Source of the DNA: Phycisphaeraceae bacterium
GTDB lineage: Bacteria; Planctomycetota; Phycisphaerae; Phycisphaerales; UBA1924
Length of the DNA stretch: 64,000 nt
NCBI GenBank assembly: GCA_019636625.1
Contig: JAHBXE010000001.1
Span: 62,001-126,000 of the forward strand
Direction: 5' to 3'
Below the pieces are notes generated by a model. That model was not told the origin of the DNA and did no database searches. It saw only the letters and a list, made by a program, of their open reading frames with translations. Below, piece by piece: positions 19,412 to 27,296 of this stretch. The stretch's first letter is position 1. Every line of letters starts with the position of its first letter. Position numbers and translations under genes: made by a program.

Positions 19412-19417
19412 TATACT
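19412..19417 (+). promoter_or_regulatory. -10 box before the adenylate kinase-like gene
   Basis: TATACT stands out in GC-rich sequence 18 bases before the ATG. A clear -35 box is not visible, so the promoter call is partial; the short leader would still hold the GGAGG ribosome-binding site. Confidence 0.4.
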
Positions 19418-19434
19418 CCGCCGCGGAGGCCCGC

Positions 19435-20052
19435 ATGAGTGTTCGCTACCAGACCGTTCTGCTATTCGGTGCCCCCGGCTCGGGCAAGGGGACACAGGGC
19501 AAGATCCTGGGCAACGTCCCGGGCTTTTATCACCTGTCCTGCGGCGAGGTGTTCCGGAACCTCGACACCGGCTCCGAACTCGGCAAGGTGTTCATCGAGT
19601 ATTCGAGCAAGGGTCTGCTCGTTCCCGACGACGCCACGGTGAAAATGTGGCACCAGAACATGCACGCGCGGACCGTGCTTGGGACGTACAAGCCCAACGT
19701 CGATCTTCTCGTGCTCGATGGAATTCCGCGCAATGTCGCGCAGGCGAAGCTGCTCGAGAAGCACCTGAACGTTCTGCAGATCATCCACCTCGTCTGCCGC
19801 GACAAGGAGGACATGATCCTCCGGCTTCGCAAGCGGGCGCTCAAGGAGAACCGGGTGGACGACGCCAAAGAGGAAGTCATCCGCAAGCGGTGGGATGTCT
19901 ACGAGCAGGAAACGTTCCCGGTGCTGGAGTATTACCCCAAGACGATCGTGAAGGAAGTGGACGCGACCGGCTCGCCGGCGAAGGTGCTGCAGCACATTCT
20001 GGAGGCGGTGGTGCCGATCCAGGAGTCGCACTTCAAGAACCCGCTTCGTTGA
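19435..20052 (+). CDS. adenylate kinase-like nucleoside monophosphate kinase
   Basis: A 205-residue kinase of the AMP/UMP-kinase superfamily. The P-loop FGAPGSGKGTQG lies at about residues 10-21, followed by the NMP-binding HLSCGEVFR, and VLDGIPRNVAQAKLLE matches the family DGFPR block with Ile for Phe. The LID segment is short and lacks the zinc-binding form. It converts NMP plus ATP to NDP plus ADP in the cytoplasm. Ribosome-binding site GCGGAGG is 5 bases before the ATG. The ribosomal cluster lacks the usual adk after secY, so this could be the only adenylate kinase or a paralogue. Confidence 0.82.
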   Translation: MSVRYQTVLLFGAPGSGKGTQGKILGNVPGFYHLSCGEVFRNLDTGSELGKVFIEYSSKGLLVPDDATVKMWHQNMHARTVLGTYKPNVDLLVLDGIPRNVAQAKLLEKHLNVLQIIHLVCRDKEDMILRLRKRALKENRVDDAKEEVIRKRWDVYEQETFPVLEYYPKTIVKEVDATGSPAKVLQHILEAVVPIQESHFKNPLR

Positions 20053-20095
20053 TCGATCGAAAGCCGGGCCTGCTATGCCTGCGTAGCCTCTCCGT

Positions 20096-20788
20096 GTGAA
20101 CAAGCCGTCTGTATCCGCTTCGGAGTTTTTCGGCCAGATGGCCGCGAACTACGACTCGCTCATCCGGCGTGCCGTCCCTCGGTACGACGAGATGATCGAG
20201 AGATTGGTGTCGCACCTGCCCGTGGACGCCTTGCGGATACTCGAACTGGGGTGTGGAACCGGGAACCTGACGCTTCGCTTGCTGGAGCAGTTTCCCTCGG
20301 CCCGCATCGTCACCGTGGATGCAGCGCCGGAGATGACTTCGCTCGCCGCGGCGAGGGCTCGCGAGCGGGGGTGGGGCGCGCGGCTCGAATGTCTGACGGC
20401 CAGGTTCGAAGACTTGAGCTTCGCCCCGGGCTCGTTCGATCTCGTGGCGTCGTGCATGAGCCTGCACCACGTGAAGGACAAGCGGCCGTTGTATCGCGGG
20501 ATCAATGCGTGGCTTCGGCCCGGCGGGTGGCTGTGTTTCGCGGACCAGTTGCTCGGGGCGACACCGGAGATCCAGTCGGAGTTCTGGCGAGCGTGGCTCG
20601 CCTTCTGCCGGGAGCCGGGGCATTGCACGGAGGAGGAGATTGCAAGCCTTGAGGCCCACGCCGCGGCGCACGATCATTACGAGCCGCTCACGAGCCACTT
20701 CCGCATGCTGGAGGAAGCGGGGTTCGCGACGATGGACTGTGTGTGGCGGAATCACATGTACGCGGTGGTGGTCGGCGGGCATCAATGA
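20096..20788 (+). CDS. class I SAM-dependent methyltransferase
   Basis: A 230-residue methyltransferase. Motif I ILELGCGTGNL is near residue 50, then ARIVTVDAAPEM, and the post-II motif FDLVASCMSLHHVKD. Substrate is unknown. The start is GTG at 20096 (MNKPSVSASEFFGQMAANYD); the SxFFxxxAxxYD pattern is typical of the N-terminus of this group. Its last 7 bases overlap the end of dnaE2 on the opposite strand, so the genes converge. Confidence 0.82.
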   Translation: MNKPSVSASEFFGQMAANYDSLIRRAVPRYDEMIERLVSHLPVDALRILELGCGTGNLTLRLLEQFPSARIVTVDAAPEMTSLAAARARERGWGARLECLTARFEDLSFAPGSFDLVASCMSLHHVKDKRPLYRGINAWLRPGGWLCFADQLLGATPEIQSEFWRAWLAFCREPGHCTEEEIASLEAHAAAHDHYEPLTSHFRMLEEAGFATMDCVWRNHMYAVVVGGHQ

Positions 20789-23700
20789 AAGTCCCTTGAC
20801 GCAAAGGTCAACTCGCTCATCTGGTCATCCAGGCTTTCCAGGTGCTGCGCATGAATGTGGATGACGCTGTCCTTGCGTTCGATCTTGCCCCGGGCCAGCA
20901 GCACTGTGCTCAGCCGCACCACCCGCCGGTACTGTTCAAAGGTTGAACTCCAGATCACCAGGTTCGCGATACCCGTCTCATCTTCCAGCGTCGCGAAGAC
21001 CACGCCGGAGGCGGTGCCCGGTCGCTGGCGGTTGAGCACGATCCCCGCCACGGCGACCTCCCGTCCATTCGGGCAGGTGCGCTCATCACGCAGGTCGCCG
21101 GCGGGAATCACCCCGCGGCGGTCGAGATCCGGCCTGGCAAACGACATCGGGTGTGCCTTGAGGGAAAGACCGGTGGACTGGTAATCCTGCATGACCTGTC
21201 GCATGGGGGAGAGGCGCGGAAGCGGGGCTTCGGGCTCCTTGACTTCCGGGGCGTGCTCGAAGAGTGGGAGGGGATCATCGCGCAAGGGCCGGATGAACCA
21301 CAGCGCCTCGCGCCGGTCGATCCCAATGGAACGGAAGGCATCGGCATTGGCAAGACGTTTCAGGGCGCGTACGGAGCAACGGCTGGTGCGCCAGAGGGAT
21401 TCGATGGTCCTGAAAGGGCCGTGCCGCCGGACGGCTTCGGCGATCCGGTGCGCATCCTCCTCGGGCAGGCCATCGACAAGGCGAAGGCCGAGGCGGATCG
21501 AGGTGGCCCGCACCTCCGGGGGGGGCATTGAACATGCCTGCTGCATTGAGAGTTCGGATGGCACGATTGCCGCGCACGCCTCGGAGCGGCGTGGCACCAT
21601 GGGCTCCAGCGTGCAATCCCACTGGCTGTGGTTTACGTCGATCTCCTGCACGTGGACGCCGTGTTCCTTCGCATCGCGGATGATCTGGGCCGGCTGGTAG
21701 AAGCCCATGGGCTGGCTGTTGATCAGCGCGGCGGCGAAGGCGGCGGGCTCGTGGTGCTTGAGCCAGCAGGAGACGTACACGAGCAGGGCAAAGCTCGCCG
21801 CGTGCGATTCGGGAAAGCCGTACTCGCTGAAGCCCTTGATCTGCTCGAAGCAACGCTCGGCGAACTCGCGCGGGTAGCCTCGCTGCATCATGCCCTCGAT
21901 GAGTTTCTGGCCGAAGCGGTAGATGAGGTCACCCTTGCGTTTCCAGGCGGCCATGGCGCGGCGGAGCTGGTCGGCCTCGTCGGGCGTGAAACCCGCCGCG
22001 ACGATGGCGAGCTGCATGGCCTGCTCCTGAAAGAGTGGGACGCCCAGCGTTCGGCCCAGGACCTTCTCAATCTCGGGCGTGGGGTACATGAAGGCCTCTT
22101 CGCCGTTGCGCCGGCGGAGGTAGGGGTGGACCATCTTGCCCTGGATGGGGCCGGGGCGGACGATCGCGACCTCGATGACCAAGTCGTAGAACTCCTTGGG
22201 CTTGAGTCGGGGGAGCATGGACATCTGCGCCCGCGATTCGATCTGGAACACGCCGACGGTGTCGGCCCTCTGGATCATCGCGTAGACGTCGGGGTCTTCG
22301 GGGGGAACGGTGGCGAGGGTCAGGTCTCGCCCGCGGTGCTGCCTGACTAACTCGAAGGCCTTGCGGATGCAGGTGAGCATGCCAAGGCCAAGGACATCGA
22401 CCTTGAGCATGCCCATGGCGTCGATGTCGTTCTTGTCCCACTCGATCACCGTGCGGTCCTCCATCGCCGCATTCTCGATGGGGACGAGTTCGGACAGGGG
22501 CGTGCGTGTGATGACAAAGCCCCCCACGTGCTGCGAGAGATGGCGGGGAAAGCCAACAAGTTGGTCGGTGAGCGTGAGGACGTTCCGGATCGTCGGGTCG
22601 TTTGGGTTGAGACCGATCTCGCGGACGCGGTCCTCGTTCATCGATTCATGCCACCCGCCGAGGTTCTTCGCCATGGCATCAACGGTGTCGAGCGAGAGGC
22701 CAAGCGCTTTGCCGACGTCGCGCACGGCGGATCGCCCGCGGTAGGAGATCACCTCGGCCGTGAGGGCGGCGCGGTCGCGCCCGTACTTGGAATAGATGTA
22801 CTGGATGACCTCCTCGCGCCGCTCGTGCTCGAAGTCGATGTCGATGTCCGGCGGTTCATTGCGGGCGCGGCTGACGAAACGGGCAAAGAGCAGGCTGAAG
22901 CGGGCGGGATCAACCTCCGTGATTCCCAGGCAGTAGCACACGGCGGAGTTGGCCGCGCCGCCCCGGCCTTGGCAGAGGATTCCCTTCGACCGCGCGAAGG
23001 TGACAATGTCGGCGCAGGTCAGGAAGTAGGCCTCGTACCGGAGTTCCTCGATCAGGGCGAGTTCTTCGTTGACCTGGCGGCGTGCCTTGGCGGGGATGCC
23101 GCCGGGATAGCGCTTCGCCGCACCCTGCCAGGTCAGTTCCTTCAGGTACGCGATCGGCGACCGCCCCGGCGGGCATGGTTCAACGGGGTACTCATACTTG
23201 AGTTGATCAAGGTTGAACGCGACGGCGCGGTCGGCGATTTCGACGGCACGGGCGATGGCCCGGGGGTGCAAGGCGAAGAGCCGGGCCATTTCAGCGGGGC
23301 TCTTGAGGTGGCGTTCCGCGTTGGCGTGCAGACGGAACCCGGCTTGCTCGATGGTGCAGCCGTGGCGTATGCACGTGAGAACATCCTGCAGCGGCCGGCG
23401 GTCGGGGGTGTGGTAGTGAACATCGTTGACGGCAACGAGCGGGATGCCCGTCTCCTCGGAGAGTGTCACGATGCGGGCAAACTCGGCCTCGTCATCAGTC
23501 CCGTAGCGGCGGGCGATGGCGAGGGAGAGGCGATCGCCGAAGATGTCCCGCAGAACACGGAGAGAAGAAGCCGCCTCGCCGGGAATCGCGATCGCCAGCA
23601 GATCCGGGGGCGCACCCGCGAGATCGTCGAGCGTCAGGTGGCACTCGCCCTTGGGCGCCCGCCGCTTGCCCGTCGTCAGCAGTCGGCACAGCCACGCGTA

Positions 23701-24606
23701 CGCCCCGCGGCTGGACGGGTAGACGAGAACCTGCAAGCCCGCGGGCTCGGTCAGCACAAGACGGCACCCGACGATGAGAGGGAGTCCCTGCTCCTTGGCC
23801 TCCGCATGCGCCCGCACGATCCCCGACAGCGTGTTCGTGTCCGTGATCGCGATGGCGTGGTATCCCAACGCCGCGGCACGCCGAACGAACTCGTCCGGAT
23901 GGCTGGCGCCGGTGAGAAAAGTGAAGTTGGATGTCACACAGAGTTCGGCATACCGGGTGCCCCGATGCGCCGCGCCCGGCGATTGTCTTGTGGTGGCACG
24001 CCTCTCCGAGGCGTGCGGAGCGTCCGCCGGAGGGGTGAATCGAAACGGCTCGGATGCTTCCGGCAGCCCCGGTTGTTTGGCCGCGGGCGTCCCCGGCGCG
24101 AAGCCGTGCCCACACCCACCCTCCCAGATCTTGGCCCTGAAGTGACCTTTGAACGGGCGCGGGAGCGATGGGGATGCGGAATACGACAAAGCGGAGGGCG
24201 GCTGTTGTTCGAGGCCAAAGACCTCATCGTGAGTAGCGGAGGGCGGTTCTTGTTCGAGGCCAAAGACCTCATCGTGAGTAGCAGAGGGTGGCTCTTGTTC
24301 GAGGCCGAAGGCCTCATCGTGAGTAGCCGGGGGTTGCCGCGCAGCGGCACCCCCGGAAGAAGAAGGCCAAGTGCTCTCCCGACCCTGAAGGGGTCGTCGT
24401 GGCGTCACCGTGTCACTCGGTAACCCCTTGGGTATCTGGGTCTCAAGGCAAGGCGTTCCCGACGACAAGCCCTTCGGGCTGTGGGCCGTGGCTTTCGAGG
24501 CCAAGAACGCGGCGATGGCGAGATCGCTGCCCGATGGCTCACGAGACTCGCGCGCCCGCTTGCCCGGATGCGGCACGATCTTGGGGTTGGGTGAATCGTC
24601 TGGCAT
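20782..24606 (-). CDS. dnaE2: error-prone DNA polymerase III alpha-like DnaE2
   Basis: A C-family polymerase used in damage-induced mutagenesis with ImuA and ImuB. From residue 218 it follows the normal plan: a PHP domain (RYAELCVTSNFTFLTGASHPDEF), the polymerase core with PDIDIDFEHERREEVIQYIY carrying the catalytic Asp pair, a helix-hairpin-helix region and an OB fold (VAVAGIVLNRQRPGTASG). I chose ATG 24606 because it is 2 bases after the imuB stop, a coupled start. This leaves a 217-residue N-terminal extension of repeats. A second foreign-looking insert is at about residues 1003-1035. Total 1274 residues, against about 1050-1080 in typical DnaE2. Confidence 0.93.
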   Translation of the reverse strand: MPDDSPNPKIVPHPGKRARESREPSGSDLAIAAFLASKATAHSPKGLSSGTPCLETQIPKGLPSDTVTPRRPLQGRESTWPSSSGGAAARQPPATHDEAFGLEQEPPSATHDEVFGLEQEPPSATHDEVFGLEQQPPSALSYSASPSLPRPFKGHFRAKIWEGGCGHGFAPGTPAAKQPGLPEASEPFRFTPPADAPHASERRATTRQSPGAAHRGTRYAELCVTSNFTFLTGASHPDEFVRRAAALGYHAIAITDTNTLSGIVRAHAEAKEQGLPLIVGCRLVLTEPAGLQVLVYPSSRGAYAWLCRLLTTGKRRAPKGECHLTLDDLAGAPPDLLAIAIPGEAASSLRVLRDIFGDRLSLAIARRYGTDDEAEFARIVTLSEETGIPLVAVNDVHYHTPDRRPLQDVLTCIRHGCTIEQAGFRLHANAERHLKSPAEMARLFALHPRAIARAVEIADRAVAFNLDQLKYEYPVEPCPPGRSPIAYLKELTWQGAAKRYPGGIPAKARRQVNEELALIEELRYEAYFLTCADIVTFARSKGILCQGRGGAANSAVCYCLGITEVDPARFSLLFARFVSRARNEPPDIDIDFEHERREEVIQYIYSKYGRDRAALTAEVISYRGRSAVRDVGKALGLSLDTVDAMAKNLGGWHESMNEDRVREIGLNPNDPTIRNVLTLTDQLVGFPRHLSQHVGGFVITRTPLSELVPIENAAMEDRTVIEWDKNDIDAMGMLKVDVLGLGMLTCIRKAFELVRQHRGRDLTLATVPPEDPDVYAMIQRADTVGVFQIESRAQMSMLPRLKPKEFYDLVIEVAIVRPGPIQGKMVHPYLRRRNGEEAFMYPTPEIEKVLGRTLGVPLFQEQAMQLAIVAAGFTPDEADQLRRAMAAWKRKGDLIYRFGQKLIEGMMQRGYPREFAERCFEQIKGFSEYGFPESHAASFALLVYVSCWLKHHEPAAFAAALINSQPMGFYQPAQIIRDAKEHGVHVQEIDVNHSQWDCTLEPMVPRRSEACAAIVPSELSMQQACSMPPPEVRATSIRLGLRLVDGLPEEDAHRIAEAVRRHGPFRTIESLWRTSRCSVRALKRLANADAFRSIGIDRREALWFIRPLRDDPLPLFEHAPEVKEPEAPLPRLSPMRQVMQDYQSTGLSLKAHPMSFARPDLDRRGVIPAGDLRDERTCPNGREVAVAGIVLNRQRPGTASGVVFATLEDETGIANLVIWSSTFEQYRRVVRLSTVLLARGKIERKDSVIHIHAQHLESLDDQMSELTFASRDFH
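21502..21598. repeat. 97-bp palindromic insert in dnaE2 C-terminal half
   Basis: The right end holds the complement of GGTGCCACGCCGCTCCGAG, two mismatches from the ispH element. The left end reads GGTGGCCCGCACCTCCGG and matches the right arm at 13 of 18 positions, so the ends form degenerate inverted repeats. The insert codes for MVPRRSEACAAIVPSEL and the following 15 residues, which split the normal WDCTLEP-to-IRLGLR block of DnaE2. Confidence 0.75.
23992..24018. repeat. copy of the GGTGGCACGCC palindromic repeat in dnaE2 N-terminal extension
   Basis: GGTGGCACGCCTCTCCGAG at 23992-24010 is identical to the right arm of the ispH element. It continues into GCGTGCGG, so the unit folds on itself around CTCCGAG. 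In the dnaE2 frame it is read HASERRAT. Confidence 0.85.
24191..24356. repeat. 45-bp tandem repeats and hairpin module in dnaE2 N-terminal extension
   Basis: Three 45-base units start at 24191, 24236 and 24281; each contains GAGGCC(A/G)AAG(A/G)CCTCATCGT. They code for the 15-residue unit PPSATHDEVFGLEQE in dnaE2. Directly after them, at 24327-24356, CCGGGGGTTGCCG pairs with CGGCACCCCCGG, a near-perfect stem. Units 1 and 2 are almost identical; unit 3 has diverged more. Confidence 0.85.
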
Positions 24607-24608
24607 GT

Positions 24609-26177
24609 TCAGGCCCACACGCCGTGCACGAACCAGCCTGTTTCGTCGCGGTACACCCACAGCCAGCGTCCCCGCGTGTCCTGGAGGCGGAAGTAGTCGC
24701 GTGGTCCCCCGCCGGAATCGCCGCGGGCCTTCCACCATTCCGGCTCGATGCGCTCGGGGCCGCGGCAGAGAACGACGCGTTCATCCTCGTTCCGCCAGCG
24801 GAAAGCCAGGACAGGGCCGTCGGGAGCGAGTGCGGTAATGAGGATGGGTTCGGGGCGCGGGAAGAGGAGGGAAGGGCGGGAGGATGAAATGTTCACACGT
24901 GCACACTTCCAAATAGCCGCATCAGAATCGGTACGTTCCTGTCGGCATGTGGCCATGTGCACATGTGAATCTGTGGAAATGTCATCCCCCCTCACCGCTC
25001 TTTCCGGTAGATGCGACTCCACCAGCGCCGCTCGTTTGACGCGATTGCCGAACCGGTTGGCCATCGTGTCCAGCCAGGCGTGCCGGGCGGATTCTCGTTC
25101 GCGTGAACGACCATCGCCCCAGCATGTGTTCTGGCGGTGGGCGATGCGCACCGTGCGGGTGGAGGTGATGGAGATGCCCTCGACGCCGAAGCCGAGGTTG
25201 GCTTTCTCGAGGCGGGGGTGCACGAGTTTCCAGAGGTGCTTGGCGTCACGCGCGGGGGCGCTGAGCGCGAACCGCAGGTTCAGGGGTTCGGTGTCGGAGC
25301 GTTCGAGTTGGAGGGTGAACCGCGTCGTGCCGCTTTCGCGCTGCCGCAGGTGATCGCACAAGTCGCCCAGCAGATCGCGGACGGTGAGCGTGATGGCCTC
25401 GAACTGATCGGAGGGACCGTCGAAGAGGCGGTCGACCCGGATGGGGTCGGTGGTGTGGATGGGGTCGATGGTTTCCATCGCGTGGCCCAGGGCCTGGTCC
25501 AGGCGGAGGAGAATGTCCTCACCGAAACGCGCGGGGAGGACAGAGCGTGGAATGGCCATCACCTGACCGATCGTGTCGAGGCCGACCTCGTGCAGGGCCT
25601 CCTCGGTACCGGGATCAAGGCGCAGCGCCCGGATCGGCAAGGGGTACAGGGCCTGCCGCTGCGCGCCGTCAGGAACAATACGGGAACGCCCGCAGCGGAC
25701 GACGGCCTGCGCACAGCCGTATGTCGGCGCGATCGCGGCACGCACGTGAAAGCCCAGATCCGTGAATCGGCTGATCGCGGCACGGACCAAGCCCTCTTCC
25801 CCCCCGAACACCCGGGCGCACCCGGAGACATCGGCGAGGATGCCATCGGGCGCCTCGGCGGAGGTGATGGGCGAGAGTGATTGTGCCACCACGCTCAGCG
25901 CGCTCAGGGCGCGGGCGTCGCGGGCCGGATCGTGCGGTTCGATGCGAACGTGGAGTGTCGGCGGCAGGATCGCCCGGGCCTGCGTGATATTCAGGCCGGG
26001 CCGGACGCCGTGCTGCGCGGCGAGGGGGCAGCAATGCGAAACGATCTGTCCGCGGGCCGCGGTGGAGATGAGCAGCAGGCACCCCTCTGGGTCAGGCGGT
26101 GACGGTTCGCGCAATCTCCGGCGTCGCGACAGATCGATGGGCAGCATCGGAAACCAGATCGAGAGTGCCCGTTTCAT
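24609..26177 (-). CDS. imuB: ImuB-type DNA polymerase Y family protein
   Basis: A 522-residue catalytically dead Y-family protein that bridges DnaE2 to the beta clamp. It begins MKRALSIWFPMLPIDLSRRR. The stretch APDGILADVSGCARVFGGEEGLV stands where an active polymerase carries its acidic residues, and these are incomplete, as in ImuB. The HhH/finger region and a C-terminal tail follow. Its start lies 86 bases inside imuA and its stop is 2 bases from dnaE2. Residues about 398-432 come from an AT-richer palindromic insert that breaks the normal VESHLPERA-to-LLFPRPEP region. Confidence 0.9.
   Translation of the reverse strand: MKRALSIWFPMLPIDLSRRRRLREPSPPDPEGCLLLISTAARGQIVSHCCPLAAQHGVRPGLNITQARAILPPTLHVRIEPHDPARDARALSALSVVAQSLSPITSAEAPDGILADVSGCARVFGGEEGLVRAAISRFTDLGFHVRAAIAPTYGCAQAVVRCGRSRIVPDGAQRQALYPLPIRALRLDPGTEEALHEVGLDTIGQVMAIPRSVLPARFGEDILLRLDQALGHAMETIDPIHTTDPIRVDRLFDGPSDQFEAITLTVRDLLGDLCDHLRQRESGTTRFTLQLERSDTEPLNLRFALSAPARDAKHLWKLVHPRLEKANLGFGVEGISITSTRTVRIAHRQNTCWGDGRSRERESARHAWLDTMANRFGNRVKRAALVESHLPERAVRGDDISTDSHVHMATCRQERTDSDAAIWKCARVNISSSRPSLLFPRPEPILITALAPDGPVLAFRWRNEDERVVLCRGPERIEPEWWKARGDSGGGPRDYFRLQDTRGRWLWVYRDETGWFVHGVWA
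24883..24986. repeat. AT-rich palindromic insert in imuB
   Basis: About 104 bases. The left end GATGAAATGTTCACACGTG and the complement of the right end GATGACAT...ATTCACATGTG match with small changes, so the ends are inverted repeats around TTCACACGTGCACA. Base composition is visibly less GC-rich than the neighbouring imuB sequence. The frame remains open and adds the residues from DDISTDSHVHMATC to the following WKCARVN run. Confidence 0.75.
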
Positions 26178-26844
26178 GGTTCAACTCGAGGGTCCAGGTG
26201 GTGACATCGGGGAGTTTGCCGCCTTTGAGGCGGAGCAGTTCAAGGTTCCAGCGAGGCGAGACGAGGGATGGCGCGGGGGTCACGAGCCACCGCGTGTGCG
26301 CGGCGGAAAGCTGGCGGAGATCAGCGTGCGGACGGAGGATCAGGCCAAGCCCGCCGCTCTCCGCTGCGGCCAGTTGGAGTCGGCGCGTGATGGACATGCT
26401 GAAAGCCGAGCCGTCCACGATGACCGCGGCCAGCGCTCCGGAGCGGAGCGAGACATCCGCCGCCCAGGCGCGTTCGGGAAGATCCTTGGTATCGATGAAG
26501 ATCGACTGGTCGAGCAGATCGGGGCAGGCCACGGGATACGGCCAGACGCGACGACCAATCCAGGCCAGAAGCCGGGGGGAATCGGCGGAGGCAGAGACGG
26601 GAGAGTGGGCGATGGCTTGGCGCGCGAGATGGAGAACGGGGGAGAGGGGAGGAAGCCAGGGAGGTGCCGAACGGTGCGTGCCGGGCGTTGGATCGGCGCT
26701 GAACCACTCATGAACGGCGGCTCGTGAAAGGTGGGAAAGAGCGCTGTGGGTCCAGCGGGTGGGGAGGGGGGGATAGGTGCCGCGCGGAGAGATGCACGAC
26801 TCCTTGATGCTTCGGGCCAGATCATGCAGTGAGAGGGCTGGCAT
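26092..26844 (-). CDS. imuA: ImuA-like (SulA/RecA-related) protein
   Basis: A 250-residue protein with weak RecA-like layout, the usual first gene of imuA-imuB-dnaE2 cassettes. ImuA binds RecA and ImuB in mutagenic translesion synthesis. Recognition rests mainly on position; visible family-like blocks are LLAWIGRRVWPYPVACPDLLDQSIFIDTKDLPERAWAADVSL split around residue 100-140 and SGGLGLILRPHADL. There is no clear Walker A motif. ATG 26844 is chosen since MPALSLHDLARSI starts a normal N-terminus and an AT-rich promoter region lies directly upstream. It overlaps imuB by 86 bp. Confidence 0.75.
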   Translation of the reverse strand: MPALSLHDLARSIKESCISPRGTYPPLPTRWTHSALSHLSRAAVHEWFSADPTPGTHRSAPPWLPPLSPVLHLARQAIAHSPVSASADSPRLLAWIGRRVWPYPVACPDLLDQSIFIDTKDLPERAWAADVSLRSGALAAVIVDGSAFSMSITRRLQLAAAESGGLGLILRPHADLRQLSAAHTRWLVTPAPSLVSPRWNLELLRLKGGKLPDVTTWTLELNHETGTLDLVSDAAHRSVATPEIARTVTA

Positions 26845-26905
26845 CTCGCAGTTCCATATGGTTTTTATTAGGGTATATGTTTGTACGGGTTTTGTCAAGT
26901 CAATG
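26845..26905 (-). promoter_or_regulatory. AT-rich promoter region of imuA-imuB-dnaE2
   Basis: On the minus strand TTGACA lies about 56 bases before the imuA start and is followed by an AT-rich stretch with TATACC and TAATAA, in strong contrast to the GC-rich surroundings. Two near-repeats (ACCCGTA, ACCCTAA) lie 16 bases apart between these. I see no certain LexA palindrome, but an SOS operator is expected for this cassette. Confidence 0.5.
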
Positions 26906-27296
26906 TGCAACGTGGGGTGGGGGGTAGGGGGAGAGGGGCAACGGTCAAAACGGGCTTCAAATGGCTTGAAGGCGGGGATGTGTCCAGCGTGACACTCTCC
27001 CTGCGTGAGGGCCGCGGCGGGAGACACCGAAAGCAAGGGGCTTCCCGGTTTATGCCGGTCCCATAGCGCAGAAATCGCGCTGGGAATGATGCGCAAATTC
27101 AACCTGTTGAAGAAGCACGACGATGCGAAACGGCCCAACGGGCTGTCCAGATCTTCGCACTGGACATCCGCCCGGTACGGAAGCCGGGGTGACCCGCGAA
27201 AGCGGGTACAAGGAACCAGGGGGGCCGAGCGAAGCGGCCTGAAGCCGGGCTGTCCAAACCAAAGGACGACCGTCAGGCCGCGTGGAGGATGAAGCA
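26906..27296. other. intergenic region and structured leader before flagellin 1
   Basis: No gene is seen. The half nearer flagellin holds a run of hairpins: TGTCCAG (27144-27150) with CTGGACA (27160-27166); ACCCGC (27192-27197) with GCGGGT (27202-27207) around a GAAA tetraloop; and a GGCC-based stem around 27223-27240. This may be a structured 5' untranslated region. The segment 27172-27196 has weak likeness to part of a c-di-GMP riboswitch, but the other conserved parts are missing. Confidence 0.4.

Noticed and set aside
24191-24325. Three 45-base repeats as a CRISPR array
   Set aside because: The units are contiguous with no unique spacers and are read through as protein.
26845-26905. Classical LexA box (GAAC-N4-GTTC or CTG-N10-CAG)
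   Set aside because: Neither consensus can be found in the imuA promoter; only an unproven candidate is noted.
27172-27210. c-di-GMP-I riboswitch before flagellin 1
   Set aside because: One short segment looks similar, but the conserved GCAAAGCC and CACGCA parts are missing.
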